From: Akkermansiaceae bacterium
GTDB taxonomy: Bacteria > Verrucomicrobiota > Verrucomicrobiia > Verrucomicrobiales > Akkermansiaceae
Assembly: GCA_026421245.1 (NCBI GenBank)
Contig: JAPKDJ010000021.1
Location: 1 to 59,113, forward strand
Length of the DNA: 59,113 nucleotides
Direction of reading: 5' to 3'
The translations under genes were made by a program, and so were the position numbers. This document shows, piece by piece, positions 16,410-24,796 of the stretch (positions are counted from its first letter, which is position 1; each line of letters starts with the position of its first letter). The notes under the pieces were generated by a model. That model saw only the letters and a program-made list of their open reading frames with translations, was not told where the DNA came from and searched no databases.

Positions 16410-17318
16410 TCACTTCCTGATTTGTTCGAAGAGCCACTTGTGGAGTTCGGGGTCACTGACGACTTTCCCAATAATGCCATGGCCGTCGTCCGGGAATTCG
16501 GTGTATTTAAAAACCTTTGAGCGCTTGAGTTCTTCGGCGCAATTTCGCGCATAAGTTGGGGGAACGATCTTGTCTTTGGCCCCGTGGAATGACCAGATGG
16601 GCATGGAGCGGAGTTTGCCGGCTCCACTGGTTCCACCGGCAACCGGAACTCCGGCCGCAAATATTTTGGGTTCTTCCTTGAGGAAATGCCAGGTCCCAAA
16701 GCCACCCATCGAGTAGCCGATGATATAGATGCGATCCTTATCGATGATGGGGAGTTTTTTTAAAAGATCCTCAATCAGAGAGAGCGTTTCATCGCCCGGG
16801 GCATCATCCCATCCGCTGCCCGTTTCGCCATGGGGTTGATAGCACAGCGGAGCCAGAACGAGGCAGGGGCGCTCTTTGTAGTTGCCTGCTTTGACAAAGG
16901 CTTGGGCGAAACCAATCTGCTTGCCGTTTTCGTTGTTGGAACTTTTTCCATGAAGTGAAATTATCAAGGGCACCTTTGACGACCCGTCAAGATCCTTCCC
17001 TCCATAGAAAGAATAGGGGAGGTTGCCATGTTCAGCCTTCACCCAGTCGCCGGTGATGAGATGGGCATATTCGCCTTCCAGTTTGGTTGGTTCCACCGCG
17101 GGTGCTTTTGCCTCTTCTTTGACGAATTTTTGATCGGCTTCCGACAAGCGGGCCAGGGGAATGGTGACCTCTTTACCGGTTTTGGAGATTTTCAGAGTGA
17201 TGTGTGTTTCGGTGGTGGAAACAAACGAGGCCTCCAACGGTTTCCCATCATTGGAGGTCCAGGTCCGGGCGGAAGCCGTCAGCAGGGTGGCGGCAAGAAT
17301 GAGAGGGAGGGCCTTCAT
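16410..17318 (-). CDS. Secreted SHD1-alpha/beta hydrolase
   Basis: 302 residues with a signal peptide (1-17). Residues 18-68 form an SHD1 (SLA1 homology-like) domain (TWTSNDGKPLEASFVS ... IPLARLSEADQKFV). A dienelactone-hydrolase/phospholipase-type alpha/beta hydrolase follows from about 80. The nucleophile Ser203 is in GYSMGG, Asp249 in HGAKDK and His280 in PDDGHG, a complete triad. An exported esterase is likely. SHD1 is thought to be a small binding domain. Its fusion to enzymes is common in this phylum and rare elsewhere. The stop codon touches that of the phosphoesterase. Confidence 0.9.
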   Translation of the reverse strand: MKALPLILAATLLTASARTWTSNDGKPLEASFVSTTETHITLKISKTGKEVTIPLARLSEADQKFVKEEAKAPAVEPTKLEGEYAHLITGDWVKAEHGNLPYSFYGGKDLDGSSKVPLIISLHGKSSNNENGKQIGFAQAFVKAGNYKERPCLVLAPLCYQPHGETGSGWDDAPGDETLSLIEDLLKKLPIIDKDRIYIIGYSMGGFGTWHFLKEEPKIFAAGVPVAGGTSGAGKLRSMPIWSFHGAKDKIVPPTYARNCAEELKRSKVFKYTEFPDDGHGIIGKVVSDPELHKWLFEQIRK

Positions 17319-17365
17319 AGGGGATGAGATGATAGTTGGAACAACGCGTCACGTAAAGGAAGCGC

Positions 17366-18019
17366 ATGAGTTCCTTTTCTTTGAGAATATTCGCCATTCT
17401 TTGCCTAAGTGCACTGGCTCTCTCCGCCGCTCCCGAGAAGTGGGGGAAAGATATCGCGAAATTTGAAGCGGCCGCGAAAGCCAATCCGCATCCCAAAGGC
17501 GCTCTTCTTTTTGTGGGGTCATCCAGTATTCGGATGTGGGATTTGAAGTCGTCCTTTCCAAAACAAAAAACCATCAATCACGGTTTTGGGGGATCAGAGC
17601 TGGAGGACTCCCTACACTTTGCCGACCGGATCATCATTCCGCATGCCCCCGCGATGGTGCTCCTTTACGCCGGGGACAACGATATCAACAAAGGAAAAAC
17701 TGCCAACCGGGTTGTGGATGACTACAAAAAGTTTATCGCAAAAATCCATGCGACTCTTCCCAAGACGCGGATCATTTTTCTGCCGATCAAACCCAGCCTC
17801 TCACGCTGGGAGAAGTGGCCTGAGATGAAAAAGGCTAATCTCGCGATTCAAGATCTCTCCAAAAAAAATCCGCTCCTTGTGTACCTCGATACCGCTACCC
17901 CGATGTTGGGTGATGATGGCAAGCCGATGCCCGATCTCTTCAAAAAAGACGGCCTTCATCTGAACGACAAAGGCTATCAGATTTGGAACAAGGTCGTGAA
18001 AAATCTCCTTAAGAACTAG
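17366..18019 (+). CDS. Secreted SGNH/GDSL-family hydrolase
   Basis: 217 residues with a signal peptide (MSSFSLRIFAILCLSALALS). The SGNH blocks are present: LLFVGSSSIRMW (nucleophile Ser), NHGFGGSE (Gly), YAGDNDINKG (Asn) and DGLHLNDKGY (Asp/His). These enzymes deacylate carbohydrates, lipids or peptidoglycan, and the closest visible plan is the acetylhydrolase-like subgroup. It stands alone, reading away from the SHD1-hydrolase, 47 bases apart. The 3' end overlaps nothing functional. Confidence 0.9.
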   Translation: MSSFSLRIFAILCLSALALSAAPEKWGKDIAKFEAAAKANPHPKGALLFVGSSSIRMWDLKSSFPKQKTINHGFGGSELEDSLHFADRIIIPHAPAMVLLYAGDNDINKGKTANRVVDDYKKFIAKIHATLPKTRIIFLPIKPSLSRWEKWPEMKKANLAIQDLSKKNPLLVYLDTATPMLGDDGKPMPDLFKKDGLHLNDKGYQIWNKVVKNLLKN

Positions 18020-18154
18020 GGAGTCTGACGAACGTTGAGTCTGATGAATTCCCGCATGGTCGTTGCGATGTTTGATGCCGAACGATAGGTGACTATCGCG
18101 GTCCCAATCGCCATTGGGACTGACCGAGACGAATTGAGGGGCCATATCATTCCG

Positions 18155-18370
18155 GCCTACGAAATCGGGAAAAATTACCACCAACCAGCCCATCGCGACA
18201 TAGACGGCGCTTGAGATCCAGTGATTATTTCGCCCGTGCGTCACGGCCTTGAAAATGATTTTTGCCAGGGTCAGGCCCCAAACCACTCCAAAGAGATTCC
18301 AACCCCAGCCGCCGACCGGCGTGTAGGCCCCCGTGATCAGCAAATAAATGCACGAGCGGTCGAGCAATTA
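18155..18370 (-). pseudogene. Fragment of a hemolysin III (HlyIII/YqfA) membrane protein
   Basis: About 71 codons match the middle of the HlyIII family: DRSCIYLLITGAYTPV, WGWNLFGVVWGLTLAKIIFK and AVYVAMGWLVVI. In intact proteins (about 210 residues) roughly 80 residues precede this block and 60 follow it. Both are missing here. The fragment abuts the stop codon of the SprT-like gene, so a deletion endpoint probably lies there. It is not expected to function. Confidence 0.7.
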
Positions 18371-19234
18371 AACAAGGTTTTGCAGAACGTCACGGGGGAA
18401 CTTGAAACGTTTTTCCTCCCGGTTCACCCCAATCACTGGATACTTCGGATTGCGGGGTTTCAAAGCCACCAATCGATACGGCTTCCCCTGGCTCACAAAG
18501 GGGCGCTGGTAATCCTGCGCGGTCAGCCCGAAGAGCCCAGCGTGTTCCTCGAAAGCCTGCTTCTCCGGATTACGGTTATCCGCCTCCCCGGGGATGAATC
18601 GCATCGCGAGATCAAATTTTCGCTCGCTAAAACTCCCCTTCACCTGCTCGGTCTGAATGCCCCACTTTGCCCCAATCGTGTTCACCGCCTCCATCACTTC
18701 TGCTTGAAATTCCCGCGCCACATTGCGGTCAAATCCCTCCAGAGCACCCGGCGGATAAAGCTTCGGGTTCAGACAATAAACCATCTTCCCATAAGTCTCC
18801 TCCTTTCGCCCCCGCCTCCACATTTGCGAGGGATCACGCGCGGGCTTCCGTTGGTAGGTCGCAAAAATCTCGCCTGTCTCCGCGTGGCACAGGGACCAAG
18901 GTAACTCGGGCTGAATCACCTCATCGTCGTAACAACGATCTGGTTTCGCCCCGATCCGAACACAGATCTCCTGCCACCTTGCGTCGTGTCCACAATTCTT
19001 TTTGTGCAATTCCCACGCCAGCGCATGGGCGATCTCATGAAGAATGGTATCCCGCACTTCCTCTTCAGGATTCAAAGAGATCAGCGGACGACTGATCGAG
19101 ATCTCCTTTGGGCCCATCCGAGACACCCCAAACCGTTTCTTTGCGTCATCGAGTTTCGCACTCCACCCAAGGTCAATCAGCCCGTGTGCGCCCATCTCCT
19201 CTTTCAGTAGAGAAAAAGCCTCTTTTAAATCCAT
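18368..19234 (-). CDS. SprT-like zinc metalloprotease-domain protein
   Basis: 288 residues, cytoplasmic. A SprT-like domain carries the zinc site HEIAHALAW (HExxH), with a further His in NCGHDARWQ. Eukaryotic Spartan proteins of this fold cut DNA-protein crosslinks; bacterial SprT function is poorly known. The C-terminal 170 residues include an Arg-rich segment (RKPARDPSQMWRRGRKEE) and are not assigned to a family. The gene is on the minus strand and is followed directly by the HlyIII fragment. Confidence 0.85.
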   Translation of the reverse strand: MDLKEAFSLLKEEMGAHGLIDLGWSAKLDDAKKRFGVSRMGPKEISISRPLISLNPEEEVRDTILHEIAHALAWELHKKNCGHDARWQEICVRIGAKPDRCYDDEVIQPELPWSLCHAETGEIFATYQRKPARDPSQMWRRGRKEETYGKMVYCLNPKLYPPGALEGFDRNVAREFQAEVMEAVNTIGAKWGIQTEQVKGSFSERKFDLAMRFIPGEADNRNPEKQAFEEHAGLFGLTAQDYQRPFVSQGKPYRLVALKPRNPKYPVIGVNREEKRFKFPRDVLQNLV

Positions 19235-19308
19235 GACACTTTTTTTGAGAAAATTTGAAATTGCGGCGGCGGGACCACGATGGGGCGGATGAAACCAAAA
19301 CTCAATTC
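19235..19308. other. Divergent intergenic region
   Basis: This is the space between the SprT-like start and a small plus-strand secreted reading frame. It presumably holds both promoters. No clear -35/-10 pair stands out. Confidence 0.3.
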
Positions 19309-19594
19309 ATGAAATTAACCATCCTCTTCCTTTCTTCCGCCGTCCTTTCCAATACCGAAATTCATCTCCCCATCGCCGGCCCACCTAATCCGGCCCCGGG
19401 CGTGGCCCACACCACAAGCGGACCCGGCGCGCTCATGGTGGGCATCGTCCTAGTTCGTGGGGATACCAGAGTGCAGAGTTTTCCTAAGTGCAGATTCTGA
19501 AATTAGAGACATCAACCTCTCCGGCCACTGGGGCAAGCTCTGCAACGGTTTGTGCGTTCCTCAAGGTGAGACAAAACTAGGCCATTGCGCATGA
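19309..19594 (+). pseudogene. Small secreted reading frame and a following coding fragment, probable remnant
   Basis: MKLTILFLSSAVLSNTEIHL at 19309 is a signal peptide, followed by a Pro/Gly-rich stretch and a stop at 19500. Immediately downstream a second frame reads DINLSGHWGKLCNGLC ... ETKLGHCA before TGA at about 19592. The two parts may be the start and end of one lost secreted protein with the middle removed. No family is recognised. No molybdenum-cofactor riboswitch was recognised here, although the region leads into moaC. Confidence 0.35.
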
Positions 19595-19619
19595 AGCAAC
19601 CCCGTTGCAAGCTCCGCCC

Positions 19620-20093
19620 ATGGCCGCCCTTTCCCATCTTGATGACTCCAACCAGCCCCGCATGGTTGATGTCTCCGGGAAGGCCGAAACCGTCCGCGTG
19701 GCGACTGCCACCTGCCTTGTCACCCTCGGGCGTGACCTCCTCTCACAGATGGATGAAGGGGAGCTTCGAAACAAGAAAGGACCGGTTCTCCAAACTGCCA
19801 TACTCGCGGGAATCACCGGGACCAAAAAGACCTCCGACCTCATTCCCCTCTGTCACCCGCTCTCGCTCGATTCTGCCAAGATCGAAATTATCCCGCATGA
19901 TGACGAGACCCTTCTCGTCACTGCCACCGCCAAGACGACCTCACGCACCGGCGTGGAAATGGAAGCCCTCACCGGTGCCTCGGTCGCGGCCCTCACTCTT
20001 TACGACATGTGCAAGGCCGCCAACCCAGCAATCGTCATTTCCGATCTCAAACTCGCCCAAAAAACCGGTGGGGAATCCGACTACCAGGCATGA
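19620..20093 (+). CDS. moaC: Cyclic pyranopterin monophosphate synthase
   Basis: 157 residues from the ATG at 19620. MoaC makes cyclic pyranopterin monophosphate from the MoaA product, the second part of step one of molybdenum cofactor synthesis. Typical segments are MVDVSGKAETVRVATA, KKTSDLIPLCHPL (active-site Lys and His) and TGVEMEALTGASVAALTLYD. It is first of three overlapping or closely spaced genes (moaC, mobA-moaD, moaE). moaA, moeA and mogA are not in the window. Its TGA overlaps the next ATG. Confidence 0.96.
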   Translation: MAALSHLDDSNQPRMVDVSGKAETVRVATATCLVTLGRDLLSQMDEGELRNKKGPVLQTAILAGITGTKKTSDLIPLCHPLSLDSAKIEIIPHDDETLLVTATAKTTSRTGVEMEALTGASVAALTLYDMCKAANPAIVISDLKLAQKTGGESDYQA

Positions 20094-20905
20094 AAGCGCT
20101 CATCCTCACCGGCGGGAAATCCTCCCGAATGGGGCAGGATAAAGCCTCCCTTAAAATCGGCGGAGTCACCCAACTCGACCGCATTCTCTCCATCGTTCGA
20201 CCTCTCACCGACGTGATCTTTCTATCCGTCGCGCACGATCATACCGGCGACGCCCATCTTCCCACTCTCCCCGATCTCGAGCCGGGTCCGGGACCTCTCG
20301 GAGGGCTTCAGGCTGCTTTTGATCACGATCCGGATTCCCTCTGGCTCGTCATCGCTTGCGATCTTCCCCTCATCCAGCAAGCCGATCTCCAAATCCTCGT
20401 CGATCACCACGAAATTTCAAAAGACGCCACCTGCTTTCTTAATCCCCTCGACAACCATCCCGAGCCCCTCTGTGCGCTCTACTCACCCTCCGCTGCGGTC
20501 AAGCTGACCGCCGTTCTCGAGAAAAACCAACGTTGCGCCCGCCGCTTCCTCGCCTCTCTCGACCGCAACGATCTCGCGCCCTCCGACTCGCGCGCCCTCC
20601 TCAATCTCAATCGACCCGAGCACCTCGTCGAGCTCGAACACCTCCACCAAAACGGCGCGACGGAAAAGGAAGTCACCGTGGAATACTTTGCCAAGCTCAG
20701 CCAGGAAGCCGCCACGGACTCGGAGGTTCTTCGTACTTCCGCCGCCACCCTCGCCGGTCTTTGGGAAGAACTCCGTCTCAAGCATCACTTCTCTCTCGAC
20801 CTCCCGCATGTCAAACCGGCCGTCGACAACGAATTCTCCGACTGGACCGATCTCCTCTCCTCCGGACAAACCATCGCCTTCATGCCTCCCTTCGCCGGAG
20901 GTTAA
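20090..20905 (+). CDS. MobA-MoaD fusion: molybdopterin nucleotidyltransferase plus sulfur-carrier subunit
   Basis: 271 residues from the ATG at 20090 (ATGA overlap with moaC). Residues 1 to about 190 are MobA: the nucleotide-binding LILTGGKSSRMGQDKASL, then LEPGPGPLGGLQAA and ACDLPL. MobA attaches GMP to molybdopterin. Residues from about 193 to 271 are a complete MoaD/ThiS-type ubiquitin-fold carrier (VTVEYFAKLSQEA) ending in the obligatory Gly-Gly (AFMPPFAGG). MoaD must be thiocarboxylated at this end by MoeB and enters MoaE, encoded 6 bases downstream. The two are normally separate proteins acting at different steps. No stop or ribosome site is seen between them. Confidence 0.92.
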   Translation: MKALILTGGKSSRMGQDKASLKIGGVTQLDRILSIVRPLTDVIFLSVAHDHTGDAHLPTLPDLEPGPGPLGGLQAAFDHDPDSLWLVIACDLPLIQQADLQILVDHHEISKDATCFLNPLDNHPEPLCALYSPSAAVKLTAVLEKNQRCARRFLASLDRNDLAPSDSRALLNLNRPEHLVELEHLHQNGATEKEVTVEYFAKLSQEAATDSEVLRTSAATLAGLWEELRLKHHFSLDLPHVKPAVDNEFSDWTDLLSSGQTIAFMPPFAGG

Positions 20906-20911
20906 TCTGCC

Positions 20912-21346
20912 ATGTTCTCCATCCAAAAAACTCCTCTTGATCTCGCTGCTCTCCGCTCCGACATACAGGATCCCACTTGTGGAGCCCTCGTCGTTTTCGA
21001 AGGCCTCGTCCGCAACCACCACGAAGGTCGAGACGTCACCCAACTCCACTACGCTCACCATCCCGTCCTCGCCCAAAAGGAAGGGGAACGCATCCTCGCC
21101 GAGACGATGGCAAAATTCGCCATCACCAAATCTGTCGCCATCCACCGCGTCGGCACCCTCGCGATTGGCGAATGCGCCGTCGTCACTCTCACGACCTCAC
21201 CCCACCGCGAAGCAGCTTTCGAGGCTAACCGCTTCCTCATTGACTCCATCAAAGCCCGCGTCCCCATCTGGAAACAAGAAACCTACTCCACCGGCGAAGT
21301 TGAATGGACCAGTCCCTGTCCCAACTGTGGCCCGGTTCCTCATTAG
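20912..21346 (+). CDS. moaE: Molybdopterin synthase catalytic subunit
   Basis: 144 residues. MoaE inserts sulfur from MoaD into cyclic pyranopterin monophosphate to form molybdopterin. Family features are CGALVVFEGLVRNHHEGR, LHYAHHPVLAQKEGERIL, AIHRVGTLAIGECAVV (His/Arg active-site region) and the conserved VPIWKQETYSTGEVEW (catalytic Lys). It follows the MobA-MoaD fusion by 6 bases, so the carrier and catalytic subunits are made together. Confidence 0.96.
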   Translation: MFSIQKTPLDLAALRSDIQDPTCGALVVFEGLVRNHHEGRDVTQLHYAHHPVLAQKEGERILAETMAKFAITKSVAIHRVGTLAIGECAVVTLTTSPHREAAFEANRFLIDSIKARVPIWKQETYSTGEVEWTSPCPNCGPVPH

Positions 21347-21375
21347 CTGGCTCTTTTCATCTCATCGGCAAAAGG

Positions 21376-21402
21376 TTGCTTCGGTTTGAGGAAGCGTTTT
21401 TT
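21376..21402 (+). terminator. Probable terminator of the molybdenum cofactor operon
   Basis: GCTTC at 21378-21382 pairs with GAAGC at 21391-21395, followed by GTTTTTT. The stem is short but the T run is good, and it lies 30 bases after moaE and before the flavoprotein gene. Confidence 0.5.
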
Positions 21403-21472
21403 GCGAGGGGAGGGCTGGGCATATCGCAAAAACTTTGCTGGCGTCTTTGCCGCCTCTCAGGAATAAGGTCTC

Positions 21473-22657
21473 GTGCCTCACATCCTCGTCATCGGAGGTG
21501 GACCCGCAGGATTGCGGGCTGCCGAAGTTGCTTCCTCCGCTGGAGCCAAAGTCACGCTTTGTGATCAGAAGCGGTCGGTTGGCCGGAAGTTCCTTGTGGC
21601 GGGGAAAGGTGGACTTAATCTGACTCACGCGGAAGAGGTCGAGACCTTTGTCACCCGTTACGGTGGCCCGGATCAGCCTGATGACTTTTGGGCTCGTGCT
21701 CTCACCGGTTTCGACAACAAGGCTATCCGAGCTTGGGCCGCCCGGCTCGAAGTCGGGACCTTCGTGCAAAAATCCGGACGCGTCTATCCCAAGGCTCTCA
21801 AAGCCGCTCCGCTTCTCCGCCGCTGGGTCGAAAAACTTCGAGCCCAGGGTGTTGAATTCTGCATGAACCATCGCCTCACCACTCTCGCGAGCGGAGAGGC
21901 AAAATTCGCATCCCCCTCCGGAGAGCTCGTGATCCAAGCCGATGCCATCATCCTCGCTCTCGGTGGTGGATCGTGGCCTCAAACCGGTTCGGATGGCACT
22001 TGGGTCGCCACGTTGGAGCAGGCGGGCGTTAACGTTACTGCGCTTACTCCGGCCAACTGCGGTTGGGAGGCCGATTGGTCCGCTGATCTTCTTCCCAAAC
22101 TCGAAGCCCAGCCGCTCAAAAATGTCATCGCTTCAGTGGGGGAAGAGGTCGCGCCTGGTGAGATTATGCTCACCCGCTACGGTCTCGAGGGCGGGCCACT
22201 TTATGCTCTCGGACCTGCTCTGCGGGCGATGCCCGACCCCGCCATCGCGCTCGATTTTAAACCGACTTTCACCGTCGAAAAACTCGTCGCCAAGATGGAG
22301 TCGGTCAAAAAGAAATTCCTCGCCGAGTCACAGTATCGCTGGAAGCTCAGTGAACCAATGCGGCTCATTCTTGATCACTTTCACGGTCCGTTTGAGTCAG
22401 CCGAAGACCTGGCCCGCCATGCCAAAGCGTGTCGCCTTCCTCTGACCCGCTCGCGCCCTCTGGAGAAAGCGATTTCCTCTGCCGGTGGAGTCTCCTGGAA
22501 AGCGGTCGATGATCAACTCATGATCAAGGATCTTCCTGGCATTTTCGTCGCCGGCGAAATGATCGATTGGGAAGCCCCCACCGGCGGTTACCTTTTACAA
22601 GGCTGCTTCGCGAGCGGGACGATGGCGGCTGAGGCGGCTTTGCACTGGGAAGTTTGA
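21473..22657 (+). CDS. BaiN/RdsA-family FAD-dependent oxidoreductase (TIGR03862-like)
   Basis: 394 residues starting at GTG. The N-terminal dinucleotide-binding motif is ILVIGGGPAGLRAAEVASSAG, followed by the family hallmark RKFLVAGKGGLNLTH. The C-terminal GIFVAGEMIDWEAPTGGYLL closes the FAD site. These HI0933-like flavoproteins are cytoplasmic; substrates are unknown for most. It lies 126 bases after moaE behind a likely terminator, so co-regulation with the molybdenum genes is not implied. Confidence 0.9.
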   Translation: MPHILVIGGGPAGLRAAEVASSAGAKVTLCDQKRSVGRKFLVAGKGGLNLTHAEEVETFVTRYGGPDQPDDFWARALTGFDNKAIRAWAARLEVGTFVQKSGRVYPKALKAAPLLRRWVEKLRAQGVEFCMNHRLTTLASGEAKFASPSGELVIQADAIILALGGGSWPQTGSDGTWVATLEQAGVNVTALTPANCGWEADWSADLLPKLEAQPLKNVIASVGEEVAPGEIMLTRYGLEGGPLYALGPALRAMPDPAIALDFKPTFTVEKLVAKMESVKKKFLAESQYRWKLSEPMRLILDHFHGPFESAEDLARHAKACRLPLTRSRPLEKAISSAGGVSWKAVDDQLMIKDLPGIFVAGEMIDWEAPTGGYLLQGCFASGTMAAEAALHWEV

Positions 22658-22922
22658 TAAGAAGTTTTGCGATTTGTGCGGCGGGTTTAACCCAATCCGT
22701 GTCCGATCACTCTGAATCCAAGCGCTCTGAAAATTCCCGTTGGGTATTGAGGAAGAAGTTATTTTCAAAGGCGAAATCGTTTTGGCTTCCATCCGGTTCG
22801 GGAAGGCATGAGAAAATGGCGATCAAAGACCTCATTGTCATCGGCGCGGAACCAAGGGAGCTCAAGGCCAACCGGGAATTACAAACAGCCGGGGTTGAGT
22901 GGCCTCTGAGTGTTTTTGAAAC

Positions 22923-23525
22923 CTAGTCCAGCTTCTTAATCCGCAGCTTGCGGAAGTAGATCAGGCTGCCGGGGTCGTGGCCTTGCAGAGCGATGGTTCC
23001 TTCGCTCAGACGTTTGGTCTTGTCAGTGTGGTCGTCGGCTTCGGTGTATTCGTTGGTCACTTTTCCGTTGATGGTGACGGTGACTTTCTTGCTTTCGACT
23101 TTGATATTGTAAGTGAACCATTCGCCGTCTTTGTGGCCGGGTTCCTTGAGGTCTTGGATGCTGTAAATGCTGCCCGTCTTCCGCCAGTCACCGTGGGTGG
23201 CATTGACCTGGCATTCGTAGCCGTGGGAGGGCCAGCCGTTGGCTTGATATTTGGTGTGGATGAAGATCCCGGCATTGGCTTTTTTGGCGGTTTTCACTTC
23301 GCACTCGAATTCGAAGTTCTTGAACTTGGCGTTACCATCCTCTCCGTAAAAGAGGTGCCCCCGCTTTCCCTGAACCTTGATTGATCCGTCCTTCACGGAA
23401 AAGGTTTTCGGATTCTCGGGATTAACCTTCCAGCCCTTCATGGTCTTTCCGTCGAACATGCTGACCCACTCTCCGGCAAAGGAGAGGGAAGCGGTGGCGA
23501 TCAAGATTGCGGCAAATAATTTCAT
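22923..23525 (-). CDS. Secreted DUF1080 (3-keto-disaccharide hydrolase-like) protein
   Basis: 200 residues from the ATG at 23525, chosen because a signal peptide begins there (MKLFAAILIATASLSFAGEW). It is a single concanavalin-like DUF1080 domain with SMFDGKTMKGWKV at the start, NAGIFIHTKYQANGWPSHGYE in the middle and IYFRKLRIKKLD at the end. Members hydrolyse 3-keto-glycosides or related glycosidic bonds outside or in the periplasm. Length is normal for a one-domain member. The divergent sulfatase remnant starts 75 bases away. Confidence 0.9.
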   Translation of the reverse strand: MKLFAAILIATASLSFAGEWVSMFDGKTMKGWKVNPENPKTFSVKDGSIKVQGKRGHLFYGEDGNAKFKNFEFECEVKTAKKANAGIFIHTKYQANGWPSHGYECQVNATHGDWRKTGSIYSIQDLKEPGHKDGEWFTYNIKVESKKVTVTINGKVTNEYTEADDHTDKTKRLSEGTIALQGHDPGSLIYFRKLRIKKLD

Positions 23526-23599
23526 CGGCGGACTGAACCACAACGGTTCACCGATGTCACACAATTCTTATTTTGCGACGATGCAGACATGGGCCAAGC

Positions 23600-23932
23600 A
23601 TGAGGCTAATGAAATTCGATCCGCCCCCGGTTTTTGCGAGCCTCGAAAGGCTCCCGCGCGTGACCGGTCCGTGGAGCGTCGATGTTAAAAAGGCGGGTCA
23701 ATATCGCCTTATTTTGAGGCAGTTTCCCAAGGAAGCAGGGCAGGCAATCAAAGCGGTTCGGGCTAAGATTCAGATTTTCGGCAAAGAGCAGGAATCGGTA
23801 GTCGAGACCGGAGTCAAGGGGGTGATTTTTGAGTTGGGCCTCCCCGAGGGAAAGACCGAACTCTGGACCTGGCTATACGATGCGGAAGGAAAAGCGGGAG
23901 GAGCGTATTTTACGGAAGTAGAGGCGCTCTAA
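23600..23932 (+). pseudogene. C-terminal fragment of an arylsulfatase
   Basis: About 110 codons resemble the accessory end of many verrucomicrobial/planctomycete arylsulfatases: GPWSVDVKKAGQYRLILRQF ... FELGLPEGKTELWTWLYD ... GAYFTEVEAL. The sulfatase catalytic domain, about 380 residues that should precede it, is absent. It has no credible start of its own and is read as a remnant. Confidence 0.65.
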
Positions 23933-24007
23933 GAATTAGAACGGCCAATCTTGAGCTTTTGATTGAGTGCTGTCTAACGACGGTCCTGCGTGCACACATT
24001 TTGAGAT

Positions 24008-24262
24008 GTGGGGGGAGGGAGTAGGGATGTCTTTGAGTTGATCTCTTCCAACGGAGTGATTTTTGTGTCAGATGGCTATGTTTCTGAAGCCAACATCCGG
24101 GAATTGCGCCTGGCGAGGGTTTTGAATTGGGGGATTTCTTTTGTGGACAATGCCACTTCTCACAAGGATGAGCTCCAGGAGTTTCTTGATTTTGTCCGCG
24201 AAGATCCCATGGTTGAACATGGCCCTGCTGCCGATTGGGAAAGGTCAATTGGTGACCACTAA
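24008..24262 (+). CDS. Small hypothetical reading frame, possibly a fragment
   Basis: 84 codons from GTG, with protein-like composition (LISSNGVIFVSDGYVSEANI ... DELQEFLDFVREDPMVEHG). It is acidic, with no signal or membrane segment and no known family. It ends 15 bases before the acetyltransferase. The start is uncertain: no good ribosome site precedes the GTG, and it may be the tail of a larger lost gene. The stretch 23933-24007 before it shows nothing. Confidence 0.35.
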   Translation: MGGGSRDVFELISSNGVIFVSDGYVSEANIRELRLARVLNWGISFVDNATSHKDELQEFLDFVREDPMVEHGPAADWERSIGDH

Positions 24263-24277
24263 AGGATAAACAAGAAG

Positions 24278-24739
24278 ATGAAGGATGAGCTGATGATTCG
24301 TGAAGCGGTGTCGACCGATGTGCCAAACTTGGTTCGCTTCAATCTAGAGATGGCCCGGGAGACCGAGGAGAAGGAACTTGATTCGGAGGTGTTAACCCGT
24401 GGGGTGGAAGGAATTTTTGAGAAGCCTGAGCGGGGGTTTTATCTGGTAGGAGAAATGAGCGGCGAGATGGTCGGGTCGCTGATGGTGACGAAAGAATGGA
24501 GCGATTGGAGGAACGGGGATTTTTGGTGGATTCAGAGTGTTTTTGTGGAGGCGGAGTTTCGGCGAAGAGGGATTTTTCGCGGTCTCTACGAAGAGGCGAG
24601 GAAGAGGGCGATGGAAGCGGAAGGAGTTTGCGGATGCCGCTTGTATGTCGAGAAGGAGAACGAGGTGGCACAAGCGGTGTATGTGCGGAGGGGTTTTCAT
24701 GAAACACCCTACCGGCTTTTTGAGGATGGATTTGAGTGA
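24278..24739 (+). CDS. GNAT-family N-acetyltransferase
   Basis: 153 residues. The acetyl-CoA fold shows the beta strand IQSVFVEAEFRRRGIFRGLY with the pyrophosphate-loop RRRGIF, and the late motif NEVAQAVYVRRGFHETPY. The acceptor is not predictable. An alternative ATG five codons in has the better ribosome site (AAGGA), so the protein may be five residues shorter. Confidence 0.88.
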   Translation: MKDELMIREAVSTDVPNLVRFNLEMARETEEKELDSEVLTRGVEGIFEKPERGFYLVGEMSGEMVGSLMVTKEWSDWRNGDFWWIQSVFVEAEFRRRGIFRGLYEEARKRAMEAEGVCGCRLYVEKENEVAQAVYVRRGFHETPYRLFEDGFE

Positions 24740-24796
24740 ACTGTTCCAACTCTGGGTTTGATTTCAGCTCGGTGGGGACGGCGAACTTATGGCGGC

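Noticed and set aside
19500-19620. Molybdenum cofactor riboswitch before moaC
   Set aside because: The expected conserved helices could not be recognised; the stretch reads better as a coding fragment.
22654-22926. 90-codon plus-strand frame from TTG between the flavoprotein and DUF1080 genes
   Set aside because: No ribosome site, no family, and composition changes along the frame; I see no support for a gene in this 265-base gap.
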